Below are positions 26,114-34,484 of a stretch of 64,000 nucleotides of DNA, in pieces. A model generated the notes under the pieces. That model saw only the letters and a program-made list of their open reading frames with translations, made no database searches and was not told where the DNA came from. The position numbers and the translations under genes are program-made. Position 1 is the first letter of the stretch. Each line of letters starts with the position of its first letter. Source of the stretch: Promethearchaeota archaeon (GTDB lineage Archaea; Asgardarchaeota; Lokiarchaeia; Sigyniarchaeales; SOKP01); contig SHMW01000001.1 in the NCBI GenBank assembly GCA_008080735.1, positions 53,037-117,036 of the forward strand. Direction: 5' to 3'.

Positions 26114-26851
26114 ATGTCAACCAATTTTTCAATTATAGAAGGAAACAATCTGAAAGAGAATAGATTCTTTATTCTAAAATTTTTGATGATATGGCCCGCC
26201 ATTTTTTTTACATCCATCAATTTGTTATCCTATTTTGAGTTTTTATACCAAATTTTTGGTCTATCCCTCCTTCTCATTTTTCTACCAGGTCAACTTCTCC
26301 TTAATTTCGGTATATTCCTTCTGACTCTGTTTTCCTTTGGGAAAATATATTTAATAATCATCAACCTGATTCACCTTCCGAAAGAAGGTAAATTTGAATG
26401 TTCATTAAAAGATAAAGATTATTTCTTCTATTGTATGAGAACTACTATTAAAGAATTTATTGTTAAAACCTATGATTATTTTCCACTCCCTTGGGCCAAA
26501 ATATTCCCTTTAAAATTTTTTAATCTCACTATACCATCCAGCGCGGGGGTTCTTGACAGTTATATCGATACAGATTTTATTGAATTAGGAGAAGAATCGA
26601 TCTTAGGCGAAGGGGCAATAATTTTTAGTTCTCTAATTTTGGATGATACATTATTGATCAAAAAAACAGTGATACAAGATCGAGCTACAATTGGGGCATA
26701 TAGTATAGTTGCACCAGGAACTTATGTTGAAGAGGGAAGTATTCTAGGCATGGGAAGTTATACCCAGATTAATCAAATTCTTGAAAAAGGATGGATTTAT
26801 GTAGGGCGCCCTGCGAGAAAATTAAAACAGATTCAAAATACAATAAATTAA
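26114..26851 (+). CDS. Membrane protein with one transmembrane/left-handed-beta-helix module
   Basis: A 245-residue, single-module paralogue of the upstream 536-residue protein, 22 bases after it. It has two N-terminal hydrophobic segments (about residues 20-75), the IHLPKEGKFEC loop, then FIELGEESILGEGAII, ATIGAYSIVAPGTYV and EEGSILGMGSYTQ, hexapeptide-like turns. It ends with the VGRPARKLK tail typical of hexapeptide acyltransferases. No clear catalytic His is visible in the repeats. The pair probably arose by local duplication; the double protein likely comes from fusion of two such units. Confidence 0.7.
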   Translation: MSTNFSIIEGNNLKENRFFILKFLMIWPAIFFTSINLLSYFEFLYQIFGLSLLLIFLPGQLLLNFGIFLLTLFSFGKIYLIIINLIHLPKEGKFECSLKDKDYFFYCMRTTIKEFIVKTYDYFPLPWAKIFPLKFFNLTIPSSAGVLDSYIDTDFIELGEESILGEGAIIFSSLILDDTLLIKKTVIQDRATIGAYSIVAPGTYVEEGSILGMGSYTQINQILEKGWIYVGRPARKLKQIQNTIN

Positions 26852-26942
26852 TCATTATTAAATGGATTTTTTAAAAGATAAAGAGAGATTTTAATTTTTA
26901 AAAAGCTTTTTTAATTATATATAATATCTTACAATATTCTAA

Positions 26943-27179
26943 TTGTTGAGTGAAGTGAAAGATAAAAAAGTGTACTGTCCAACTTGCGAGCGTATGGTTC
27001 TACCACGTAGAAAAAATTTTGATCATAAATATCATGAACTTATTTTCTTTTTTGTATGCCTTACGTTTGGTCTGGGCTATATTATTTATCTTATATTGAA
27101 ATACAATAAGAAAAAAGATACATGCCCATATTGTGAACGGAAACTTGATTTAGAAAACCCAATCAAGACACCGCCATAA
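26943..27179 (+). CDS. Small membrane protein with split zinc ribbon (about 78 aa)
   Basis: A 78-residue protein starting at tandem TTG codons (26943/26946). Two CxxC knuckles, CPTC (about residue 12) and CPYC (about residue 60), are separated by a strongly hydrophobic stretch (LIFFFVCLTFGLGYIIYLIL). For the four cysteines to bind one zinc the hydrophobic part must be a hairpin, or each knuckle pairs with another chain. Function unknown; a membrane adaptor is possible. Confidence 0.6.
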   Translation: MLSEVKDKKVYCPTCERMVLPRRKNFDHKYHELIFFFVCLTFGLGYIIYLILKYNKKKDTCPYCERKLDLENPIKTPP

Positions 27180-27195
27180 TATAATCACGATATTC

Positions 27196-27465
27196 CTATA
27201 TCTCTTTTACTTGCATCTTCTCCTTACATCGAGGACATATCTTATCTCTCTCTGCTAACTCACGGGTCATTAAAGTTTTTTGATAATTGCATTTGGAATT
27301 TGAACATTTGAGCAAATATTTCTTTAATTTTAGTTTCTCTTCTGGTTCCTTTTTTATCTCCTCTTTCTGTTTCTGAACACTCGGGGTCTTTTCCTTAGAA
27401 ATCTCTGACCCTTTCCTTTTCTCTTCCTTATCCTCATCCGATTTAATCCATTTGTCTAAACTCAT
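27196..27465 (-). CDS. Small zinc-ribbon protein with charged N-terminus (89 aa)
   Basis: Read from the ATG at 27465, giving MSLDKWIKSDEDKEEKRKG, because the sequence upstream of it is AT-rich and promoter-like. Residues 1-50 are charged and probably disordered; residues 58-85 form a zinc ribbon with CSNSKC and CPRCK. It converges with the split-zinc-ribbon gene. Asgard genomes carry many such short zinc proteins; the function is not known. Confidence 0.6.
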   Translation of the reverse strand: MSLDKWIKSDEDKEEKRKGSEISKEKTPSVQKQKEEIKKEPEEKLKLKKYLLKCSNSKCNYQKTLMTRELAERDKICPRCKEKMQVKEI

Positions 27466-27629
27466 GATAATCTCTATTTCGAATGCAAATCTAATTAAAA
27501 TATAATTAAGATCTTTATTTATAATTTTAAAGATTTTTCCCTTAAAATTTCTCACACTTACAGAATTCGGATATTTAATTTTGAAAAAAAGAAGAAAAAT
27601 AAAGATAAATCGTCTTATCCATGTATCTA

Positions 27630-28859
27630 TTAAAATACTTGTTCTTTTCCGGCTATCAGACGCTCTCTGAGATCTATTATGTTCTCTTTCGTTAATAATT
27701 CCTCAGAAACTTCTTTAGCAACCTTTTCAATACTTGAAAAGGAAACATTATCAGCAGGAATCAAAGATATCGAATTTACCCAAGGGTCAGTAATCGGGCG
27801 ACCGATCTGTGATAATAATTTCACATGTACTTCTTTAATATCGCCCTCTCCCTTTTCATATATTCTATCTGCCATATTGTTTGCGAGGACATTATATATT
27901 TTTCCCACATGGTTGATAGGATTTTTTCCGCAAACTGCTTCAAGAGACATAGTTCGACAGGGGGTGATTAATCCATTCGCTCGATTACCACGCCCGACTT
28001 CCCCATCATCTCCCGCTTCCGCACTTGTCCCTGTAATGGTAAGATACATAATATCTTGATCAATATTATCTCCAACATTCACCGAGACATTCACATCTCT
28101 TTCAGGAATTAATTCATTAGCCAAATCGAGTGTAGAATCTCGTATTTGATCTATATAATTACTGTATTCTCCTTTATCTAGAATATATTTGCTTACCATC
28201 GCATTCGCTATGGTAATATCTACTTTATTTCCCGTTCTAGTAGACATTACTTTAATATCCTCTCCCGAACCGGGACATTTATCCTTAAATTTATCGGAAT
28301 TGAGTAAGCGCTCTGTTTCTAAGGTAATCCTTTCACAGTCAGATAATGGAGCAAATCCTACACCAAAACTCGTATCATTTGCCAAAGGAATTTGTTCCAT
28401 CACATCCGATTCTTCAAAAACTCCAGTAAGATCGATTGAACCTGGTTTTACTGCATAATCAAATTGAATTTGTGAGGTTAAATCTAAATTCCGAAATACA
28501 TCTGATACTACTTGCCTGCATGCATCAAGAACTATTGTTGCGACAGGAATATATTCCAATTTGTTTTCTCTGAATATTTGGTTGATTGCCCTTCCTACGA
28601 TGAGAAAATATTGTGGTTCTAAGATTTTACCTCCACCAAATTCAGGTTTGGCTATCCCGCCGACTAAAGCCGCTTTATCGACATTATGGTGGTAATATCG
28701 CCCAAAGTTTTCAAAATAATATTTACAAAGCATTCGAGAGCTTAGATCGGCTGCCGCATCACAAACGGAATCCGGATGTCCAACTCCCTTTCGCTCACAA
28801 AGCTCGGGAAAATCTGACTTCTCGATTTCAGTAAATTTTGCTTCATCTATTTTTAGCAT
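27630..28859 (-). CDS. mat: Archaeal S-adenosylmethionine synthetase
   Basis: A 409-residue protein of the archaeal AdoMet synthetase family (COG1812), distant from bacterial MetK. It makes S-adenosylmethionine from methionine and ATP. Landmarks are ERKGVGHPDSVCDAAADLSS near the N-terminus, KAALVGGIAKPEFGGGKI, VMSTRTGNKVDITIANAMV, TITGTSAEAGDDGEVGRGNR (phosphate-binding loop) and GKNPINHVGKIYNVLAN. Length is typical. It stands alone; its product feeds the radical SAM enzymes and the fibrillarin methylase in this window. Confidence 0.95.
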   Translation of the reverse strand: MLKIDEAKFTEIEKSDFPELCERKGVGHPDSVCDAAADLSSRMLCKYYFENFGRYYHHNVDKAALVGGIAKPEFGGGKILEPQYFLIVGRAINQIFRENKLEYIPVATIVLDACRQVVSDVFRNLDLTSQIQFDYAVKPGSIDLTGVFEESDVMEQIPLANDTSFGVGFAPLSDCERITLETERLLNSDKFKDKCPGSGEDIKVMSTRTGNKVDITIANAMVSKYILDKGEYSNYIDQIRDSTLDLANELIPERDVNVSVNVGDNIDQDIMYLTITGTSAEAGDDGEVGRGNRANGLITPCRTMSLEAVCGKNPINHVGKIYNVLANNMADRIYEKGEGDIKEVHVKLLSQIGRPITDPWVNSISLIPADNVSFSSIEKVAKEVSEELLTKENIIDLRERLIAGKEQVF

Positions 28860-29046
28860 TTAACATCATTTATAATAACTTGAATGATTTTATATTTGAA
28901 GGATTTTAAAAAAACCTTTTGATTATCTCAATGTGTTTAATCTCGCTTTATACACGAATATCAGCAATTAAAAGAAAGATCAAATAAATTAAAAAAAAAA
29001 TAGTGTTTAAAATATTCTAAGAAATAACTGGAGAAGAACAATCTAA

Positions 29047-29520
29047 TTATTTTATCCAATTTATAATATCGTGAATATAATTCTGAGCCTTTTCCATCTC
29101 TGAATCTAGTATAGGGCCCTCTTGTTCCTTTACTCGAGCAGTCAATATTTCTGGATATACATTTTCAATACTAGATGCCTTTTCGAGCTTTTTATGATAT
29201 CTTTTTTTGAATCCTTGTACTTTATCAGTGGGCAATCCATGGGTCAAGAATTCTGTAGCGTATTTGATGTTATTTCCTTTATATTTTAATGCTTTATCGA
29301 GTCGTTTTAGCCATTTTTTTGATTTAGTTGCTCCTCGAAACATCCGAATTGCTCCACCTAATATCAACACATCTGGGTTATCATTTGCTACTGTCTGGGG
29401 ATCTATATCTTTTACATCCCCCGTTTTGACTTCATATTCACCAGAGAATTCCTTTTGGAACTTTTCTGCTAAGATTTTTCCATTTCCAAATTGGGTGTCG
29501 TACATTATATATACATTCAT
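29047..29520 (-). CDS. Flavodoxin-like protein
   Basis: A 157-residue protein with a flavodoxin fold. The FMN phosphate loop reads YDTQFGNGKILAEKF at residues 7-21 (usual T/S-x-T-GN-T), followed by the strand VLILGGAIRMFRG, whose GGAIR region would bind the isoalloxazine ring. The C-terminal half has a basic KKRYHKKLEKA segment. It probably acts as an electron carrier or FMN sensor; the neighbouring genes give no partner. Confidence 0.75.
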   Translation of the reverse strand: MNVYIMYDTQFGNGKILAEKFQKEFSGEYEVKTGDVKDIDPQTVANDNPDVLILGGAIRMFRGATKSKKWLKRLDKALKYKGNNIKYATEFLTHGLPTDKVQGFKKRYHKKLEKASSIENVYPEILTARVKEQEGPILDSEMEKAQNYIHDIINWIK

Positions 29521-29706
29521 AATTATCTACCTAAGAGAAAAGGTAGAAATGAATGTTTTTAAATTTAAGTAGACCATTTTTTGATCCTAAGTTCTGACCA
29601 GCAACCCTTTTTGAAAATGATTTATTGGTATTCGTCAGACAAAGATATTACTAAACCTTTTTAATTAAACTTATTAATCCCTTTCATTTAACACTATTTA
29701 TAAGAC

Positions 29707-30522
29707 GTGATTATTATGTTTATCAAACAAGTTCATATCATATTCAATTCTCGAGAGACTCACCGTATTACAGAACCGTTGCTAAATCATCCGCCCAATA
29801 TATTGTATTATTTTACCGCGTTTATTCGTGAAACTGGACAGAAAGATGAGAATATGGATTATCTAGAAAAAAATCTTAATCTGCTAAATGACAATCTACC
29901 GCAATTAGAGATAATACAAAAGGAGGTTGACTATACGGATTATATTGAGGTCATGCAAGAACTCTCCAAAATAATCAAAAAAGAACGGCAGGAAAACCAA
30001 AACTGTAAAATTTATATCAATGTTGGTTCAGGTTCCAAGGTTACCGCGATAGCATCTGTAGAAGCTTCAGAATTATGGAATTGTGATATATACTATGTTT
30101 ATTCCACAAAATATGACCCCAAGGGGAAAGGTCCAGAACATAAAGGAAAAATGATAATAAAAGAACCACTTACTTTTCCGATAAAAAAACCGAAAAAAAT
30201 TTACATAGATATCTTGAGATTGATAGAAAAAATGATTACTGAACGATATAAGAATAAAGAATACGATGATTCCATTAATAAATATATTTACAAAAAACAT
30301 TTAGTAGAACGCTTGTATACAGAAAAAATCATGACATTAAAAAGTAAAAATGAGGACGAGAGGAAGCTTCAAGCAAGCAAATATATGAAGAGTAAGAAAT
30401 ATCTGAATCGATTAAACTCTGAATTGGACTATATTAATGTGTCGAAAGATAAAAGAAATAAGAAAATCTTTATTACTGATACGGGTAAAGAAATTCTCAA
30501 TATATTCAAATATTACTTCTGA
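29707..30522 (+). CDS. CARF-like/winged-helix regulator (HFX_2341 or DUF6293 type)
   Basis: A 271-residue protein starting at GTG 29707 or the ATG at 29716. Residues 4-150 form a Rossmann-like domain: VHIIFNSRETHRITEPLL, a middle strand, and the motif INVGSGSKVTAIASVEASEL, which resembles the ligand loop of CARF-type nucleotide sensors. Residues 180-271 are helical with a C-terminal winged-helix pattern (RLNSELDYINVSKDKRNKKI). This layout matches the archaeal HFX_2341-type regulators. No CRISPR array or cas gene is in the window, so a role outside CRISPR is likely. It is followed by another DNA-binding protein gene. Confidence 0.65.
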   Translation: MIIMFIKQVHIIFNSRETHRITEPLLNHPPNILYYFTAFIRETGQKDENMDYLEKNLNLLNDNLPQLEIIQKEVDYTDYIEVMQELSKIIKKERQENQNCKIYINVGSGSKVTAIASVEASELWNCDIYYVYSTKYDPKGKGPEHKGKMIIKEPLTFPIKKPKKIYIDILRLIEKMITERYKNKEYDDSINKYIYKKHLVERLYTEKIMTLKSKNEDERKLQASKYMKSKKYLNRLNSELDYINVSKDKRNKKIFITDTGKEILNIFKYYF

Positions 30523-30584
30523 TACGCCTTATTTCTGATAACAAAAAAAATTTTTAAAAAGCATTATCATAATATTAATAGGAT

Positions 30585-31610
30585 ATGGAAAAAATTTTAC
30601 AAAAGATTGAAGAATTACTGAAGAATGCAAATTTTGAGATTTTTTCATTCAATTTCGATTCCACAAGACAAAATTATTGCTATGATTTCATTGTAAAAAA
30701 GAACGATTTAGTCTTTATTGTAAAAGCTTTTTCGAACATCGATAATATCGACATCGATATGCTAAAAGGCATTAAGATTCTCTCCAAAATCCTCAAATCA
30801 AAACCTCTTCTAATTGGAATTAAAAATAGATATCAAAAACTTGAAGATAATACAATTTATTTACGAGAAGATCTTCCTTTCATCACGATCGATACTTTAG
30901 AAAACATATTGAAATATCAACTTTTCCCTTTTATATTAGCTCGGAGAGGTGGTGGTGTTGTTTTTCTTGACGGAGAAATTATGAAAGAAGTAAGAGAAGA
31001 ACAAAAAATATCGAGAAAAGAATTGTCAGAAAGAATTGGTGTGACAAAACGCACCATCTGTTCATATGAAAGTGAGAATATGCGTCCTTCCATGGAGGTT
31101 GCCGAGAAATTAGAAGCCGTATTAGGAACCGATGCATTCTTACGAAATATCAACGTTTTAGATTGGAGATTTAAATTCAATTTTAATGAAGAAGGTGTAG
31201 AAAAGGACCAAGAACTAAATCCTTTTGAAGAACATATACAAAATGTTATTAGGGACATCGGTATCAGATCCTATTTTTATAAAAAGGGGAGATTTCCATT
31301 TGAGATGCTTATCTCTTCAAAAGATTTAGAACTTGAGTGTGATAATAATTTTTATCCCCTCTTTTCCGAAATTTCCTATATAAAAGAGCATCTAAGGAAA
31401 ATTAACTTAAGTTATCTCCGCATTTTTGCTAAATTATTTCACAAACACTCACTCTGGATTATAAAGGATGATATAAAAATCCCTCAGCTTCTTAAAAAAG
31501 AACAGATCCCCGTTATTAAGATTAAAAAATTAGAAAAAATAGATGATGAGAATGAATTTATTGAATTTATTCAAGGTTCAGAAAAACCTGCATCATCGAA
31601 TCAATCCTAA
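30585..31610 (+). CDS. Archaeal HTH transcriptional regulator (COG1395-like)
   Basis: A 341-residue protein. The N-terminal 110 residues look like a nuclease-fold-type alpha/beta domain (YCYDFIVKKNDLVFIVKAF, SKPLLIGIKNRYQKLEDN). Residues 130-185 carry an XRE-type helix-turn-helix: VREEQKISRKELSERIGVTK, RTICSYESENMRPSME. The C-terminal half repeats the alpha/beta pattern. This is the layout of the archaeal regulator family COG1395. It lies 62 bases after the CARF-like regulator, suggesting joint expression. Targets are unknown. Confidence 0.75.
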   Translation: MEKILQKIEELLKNANFEIFSFNFDSTRQNYCYDFIVKKNDLVFIVKAFSNIDNIDIDMLKGIKILSKILKSKPLLIGIKNRYQKLEDNTIYLREDLPFITIDTLENILKYQLFPFILARRGGGVVFLDGEIMKEVREEQKISRKELSERIGVTKRTICSYESENMRPSMEVAEKLEAVLGTDAFLRNINVLDWRFKFNFNEEGVEKDQELNPFEEHIQNVIRDIGIRSYFYKKGRFPFEMLISSKDLELECDNNFYPLFSEISYIKEHLRKINLSYLRIFAKLFHKHSLWIIKDDIKIPQLLKKEQIPVIKIKKLEKIDDENEFIEFIQGSEKPASSNQS

Positions 31611-31755
31611 GGTTTACATATCTTTTTCTCCATTTATTGGACGATTATTCTTTCTTAATCTTATAAATTATATTCAATTAAGATATGGAGCTTTTATAAA
31701 TTTCGAATAATTAGAATTAAACACTATTATATCATAAATCTGAGACTAATAGGTT

Positions 31756-32475
31756 ATGTGTAATTATTTAGTGTGCGGAATTGATGAGGCCGGGAGTTAA
31801 TAGAACATATCGTTCACCCCCCCGAAAGGTCCCGTCTTAGGTCCGCTAGTGGTATGTGGTGTCTGTTTTACTGAGTCAAATTTAGAATATTTAGAGGAGA
31901 TAAATGTAAAAGATTCAAAAAAATTAAGTAAAAAAAAGCGAATTGCGCTTTCAAAATTAATAAAGACTCAGTGTGTGTGTTATAAAGAACTGATTGTATC
32001 AACCCGAGAAATAGACCAAAGGTTTGAGAAGAATATTAACTTGAATATGCTTGAAATAAACAAATTCGCACAAATTATCAATGATTTAAAACCTGATATT
32101 ATTTATATGGATGCCGCAGACACGAATGAAGAAAGATTTAGAGAATTTATCCTCGAGAAGTTAAATTATAGTCCTCATAAAATAATTTCAGAGCATAAAG
32201 CGGATGAGAAATATCCTATTGTTTCTGCAGCTTCCATAATCGCAAAAGATAAACGAGATGTAATTATCGATAATCTAAGGGAAAAATATTTAAATTTAGG
32301 ATATTCAGATTTGGGATCAGGATATCCGTCAGATAAGAAAACTACGCAGTTTTTGAGAGAATGGATACGTTCTGAAAAAAAAGCACCTCCTTTTGCGAGA
32401 AAAACATGGGAAACAACCAAAAAAATGTTAGATTTAGAATTATATAATAAAAAAATAACTCAATATTTTGAGTAA
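31756..32475 (+). CDS. rnhB: Ribonuclease HII, reading frame interrupted by a 30-nt candidate intron
   Basis: RNase HII removes RNA from RNA-DNA hybrids. From the ATG at 31756 the frame reads MCNYLVCGIDEAG, then meets TAA and TAG at 31798-31803, and resumes in the same frame at 31827 with GPVLGPLVVCGVCFTE. Removing 31797-31826 makes an AGA codon and restores the invariant DEAGRGPVLGP motif containing two catalytic acids. The rest is intact: NVKDSKKLSKKKR, IIYMDAADTN, HKADEKYPIVSAASIIAK and SGYPSDKKT. The repaired protein has 229 residues. Starting at the internal GTG 31849 would lose the catalytic motif. See the separate intron entry; alternatives are a recent inactivating insertion or an assembly fault. 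Confidence 0.88.
31797..31826 (+). other. Candidate BHB-type mRNA intron in rnhB
   Basis: Thirty bases, a multiple of three, with two stop codons, inside the DEAGRG codons. CGGG (31791-31794) can pair with CCCG (31821-31824), leaving the 3-base bulges AGT (31795-31797) and AAA (31825-31827). The junctions that restore the protein fall after the second base of each bulge, exactly where archaeal tRNA-splicing endonuclease cuts. GAAC (31803-31806) and GTTC (31812-31815) make an inner hairpin. The outer helix is imperfect: GGCC (31788-31791) with GGTC (31828-31831) competes for one central base. The tRNA-Ser intron at 50520-50537 has the same AG^T left bulge. Confidence 0.6.
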
Positions 32476-32532
32476 AATGTAGGAATTCCATTAGATCTCT
32501 AAACTAGTAAACCCTGCAAATATTTACACAAC

Positions 32533-33222
32533 TTATTTTTCTGCGATTAATACGATATGGTTTTTTGCAAAATTGTGAATATTGATGCTTTCCTGAATTA
32601 AATACCCCGATTCCTCGAGGACTTTTCTCTCATCTTTATATACTTGTTCAGACTTAGAGACGCTATCAATTGATTGAGATTTAATGACCAATATTAATTT
32701 TCCCTTTTCTTTCAGATAATAATCTCCATTTTTTACACTTATTTCTGCTTGCGTCGGTTGAGCTACATCTTGATATATTAAATCTATATCTGTGAATATA
32801 ATGTTTGCAAAATCTACAGGATGTCGAGCATCTGCCAGAATTGGAATAATATTCTTTCTTTCAGAAGTGTTTTGAATTAGTTGCCGCATACTCCGTTCGG
32901 CGAACTCCACAGCATATATGATTCCATTTGGTAAAATATCGCTTAGATGAGTAACAGTGGTTCCAGAGGCGGCACCTAAATAAAGACATTTAATCCCCTT
33001 TTTCAAAAAATTTGTTGATGGATCATTCATAAAAATCGCTGCGAGTTTACTACGTTCTGGATCCCAACTTCTATATTCTATTCCCTCGCTCTTGATTAAT
33101 TTTTCATCGTAAATCTTTCTTCCTGGGACTAAATTCCTTGTATATAAACGTGGATTGCTTAATGGACCCGATATAAACACATTATAAATTTTTGGATGTT
33201 TCCGTATTTTAATATTGTTCAT
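32533..33222 (-). CDS. flpA: Fibrillarin-like rRNA/tRNA 2'-O-methyltransferase
   Basis: A 229-residue SAM-dependent methylase, the catalytic subunit of C/D-box RNPs. Family markers in order are RKHPKIYNVFI, a YRSWDPERSKLAA segment, the SAM loop YLGAASGTTVTHLSD, VEFAERSMRQL, ADARHP and IYQDVAQPTQ, then LKEKGKLILVIKSQSID. It is 17 bases downstream of nop5 on the same strand, the standard archaeal pairing. Guide RNAs are not identifiable here. Confidence 0.96.
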   Translation of the reverse strand: MNNIKIRKHPKIYNVFISGPLSNPRLYTRNLVPGRKIYDEKLIKSEGIEYRSWDPERSKLAAIFMNDPSTNFLKKGIKCLYLGAASGTTVTHLSDILPNGIIYAVEFAERSMRQLIQNTSERKNIIPILADARHPVDFANIIFTDIDLIYQDVAQPTQAEISVKNGDYYLKEKGKLILVIKSQSIDSVSKSEQVYKDERKVLEESGYLIQESINIHNFAKNHIVLIAEK

Positions 33223-33239
33223 TATTATAAATCAACTCG

Positions 33240-34421
33240 TTATTTTCGCTTTTTCTTTGGTTTCCTTTCTGGGGCGGTGGGATACTTTTCTTTTATCTCT
33301 TCTATTTTTTCTTCAATTTCTTGGGCATATTGATCGCCTATAAAATCGCCAGAAAAATAATCAACTTTTGCTGCTAAACCCAATTTTCCCGCGATTAATC
33401 GTGCTATATTTCCCCGAATCCATGGAGGATTTCCCCTGATTTGTTGCCATTGAAATATAATTCCGTGCTTTGGAAGCTTTTGTCCCGTTTTTAGATGCCT
33501 GTATAACGCAGTTTCAGCACCTAATAACTGAATTCTTGAAGCGGGCATAAATGCTAATTTTCGAAGATTGCCCGCTTTTGCTATTAATTTGGCACCGATA
33601 AGTGAACCTACAATAGCTTGAATATTGGGTGCAGTAGCGGCCATTAGGGTCTCTAGGTGCGATTCCAATGATTTTCTATATTCATCCAATAAAAGTATCT
33701 GGTTGGCGAACTCTTTCACCATCTTAAGGTCTATATTCGCGCCCATTGATTTCTTAGACATATTTATTAATTTCTCTATAAGCTGTTGGGGGAATTCAAA
33801 TTCTTCTTGGAATGTCTTTTCTTCGTAATTTTTTCTATTTCCTATTTTCGCAACAATTTTGGCTAATACTATATTATCTTCAATAATAATATCTGTAAGT
33901 TCCGGGAAATGTAACCCGTACCATTCTCTTAAGCGGCTTGAGAATTGACTTATTGTGTCTTTGAGAGTATCTAATGTTTCAATTACTTGAATTATGGATT
34001 TATCTTTCTTTTCCCCCGCCTCTCTGACTTTCTGACGGATAAGTTCTTGGCTAATTTCTTTATATCTTTTTGATATCTCATCTTCCGAATACACTAATCC
34101 GATTGATTTTAATCTCTTAATTAGGTTTAAACGGAAATTTTTGAATTCTAATGAAGATGTGTCCAATTTCCTGGTCAGATCTATTTTATCTACTGTGATC
34201 TCTGCCAAATTTTCATTATCATATATAAATACATCAAAACCGGAGTTTTTAAGTTCCTTTAATAGGTTTAGATATTCTTCAGATAATTCTCCCTGATCAA
34301 GATTCATAAAGAAGTTGATTGATTTTTGGAGATCTTTATTAAAATCCCTGTAATTCAAAAGATTCCCTCCATTATCTAGAGCAAAAATTCCAATTAAAGT
34401 GTCAATAATATAGCATTCCAT
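33240..34421 (-). CDS. nop5: C/D-box RNP core protein Nop5 (Nop56/58 homologue)
   Basis: A 393-residue scaffold protein that links fibrillarin to the L7Ae-bound guide RNA. The N-terminal domain (1-120) is followed by the coiled coil (around ETLDTLKDTISQFSSRLREW) and the Nop domain with LMAATAPNIQAIVGSLIGAK, LRKLAFMPASRIQLLGAETA and GIIFQWQQIRGNPPWIRGNI. The C-terminus is a basic KPKKKRK tail. It forms an operon with fibrillarin. A divergent pyrD gene begins 63 bases away, so the two share a promoter region. Confidence 0.95.
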   Translation of the reverse strand: MECYIIDTLIGIFALDNGGNLLNYRDFNKDLQKSINFFMNLDQGELSEEYLNLLKELKNSGFDVFIYDNENLAEITVDKIDLTRKLDTSSLEFKNFRLNLIKRLKSIGLVYSEDEISKRYKEISQELIRQKVREAGEKKDKSIIQVIETLDTLKDTISQFSSRLREWYGLHFPELTDIIIEDNIVLAKIVAKIGNRKNYEEKTFQEEFEFPQQLIEKLINMSKKSMGANIDLKMVKEFANQILLLDEYRKSLESHLETLMAATAPNIQAIVGSLIGAKLIAKAGNLRKLAFMPASRIQLLGAETALYRHLKTGQKLPKHGIIFQWQQIRGNPPWIRGNIARLIAGKLGLAAKVDYFSGDFIGDQYAQEIEEKIEEIKEKYPTAPERKPKKKRK

Positions 34422-34484
34422 TTTATAGCCGCTCTCATATATAGACTTGTAATATTAATAATGTTTGATACTTAAATAATAATA

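Noticed and set aside
27679..28059. Plus-strand open frames opposite the AdoMet synthetase gene
   Set aside because: Shadows of a strongly conserved gene; composition is not protein-like.
31797..31826. Translational bypass (T4 gene 60 style) to explain the rnhB insertion
   Set aside because: No matching take-off and landing codons flank the segment, while the BHB geometry and host tRNA introns give a simpler explanation.
31849..32475. RNase HII starting at the internal GTG 31849
   Set aside because: This start would omit the DEAGRG catalytic segment, which is present and in frame upstream from ATG 31756 apart from the 30-base insertion.
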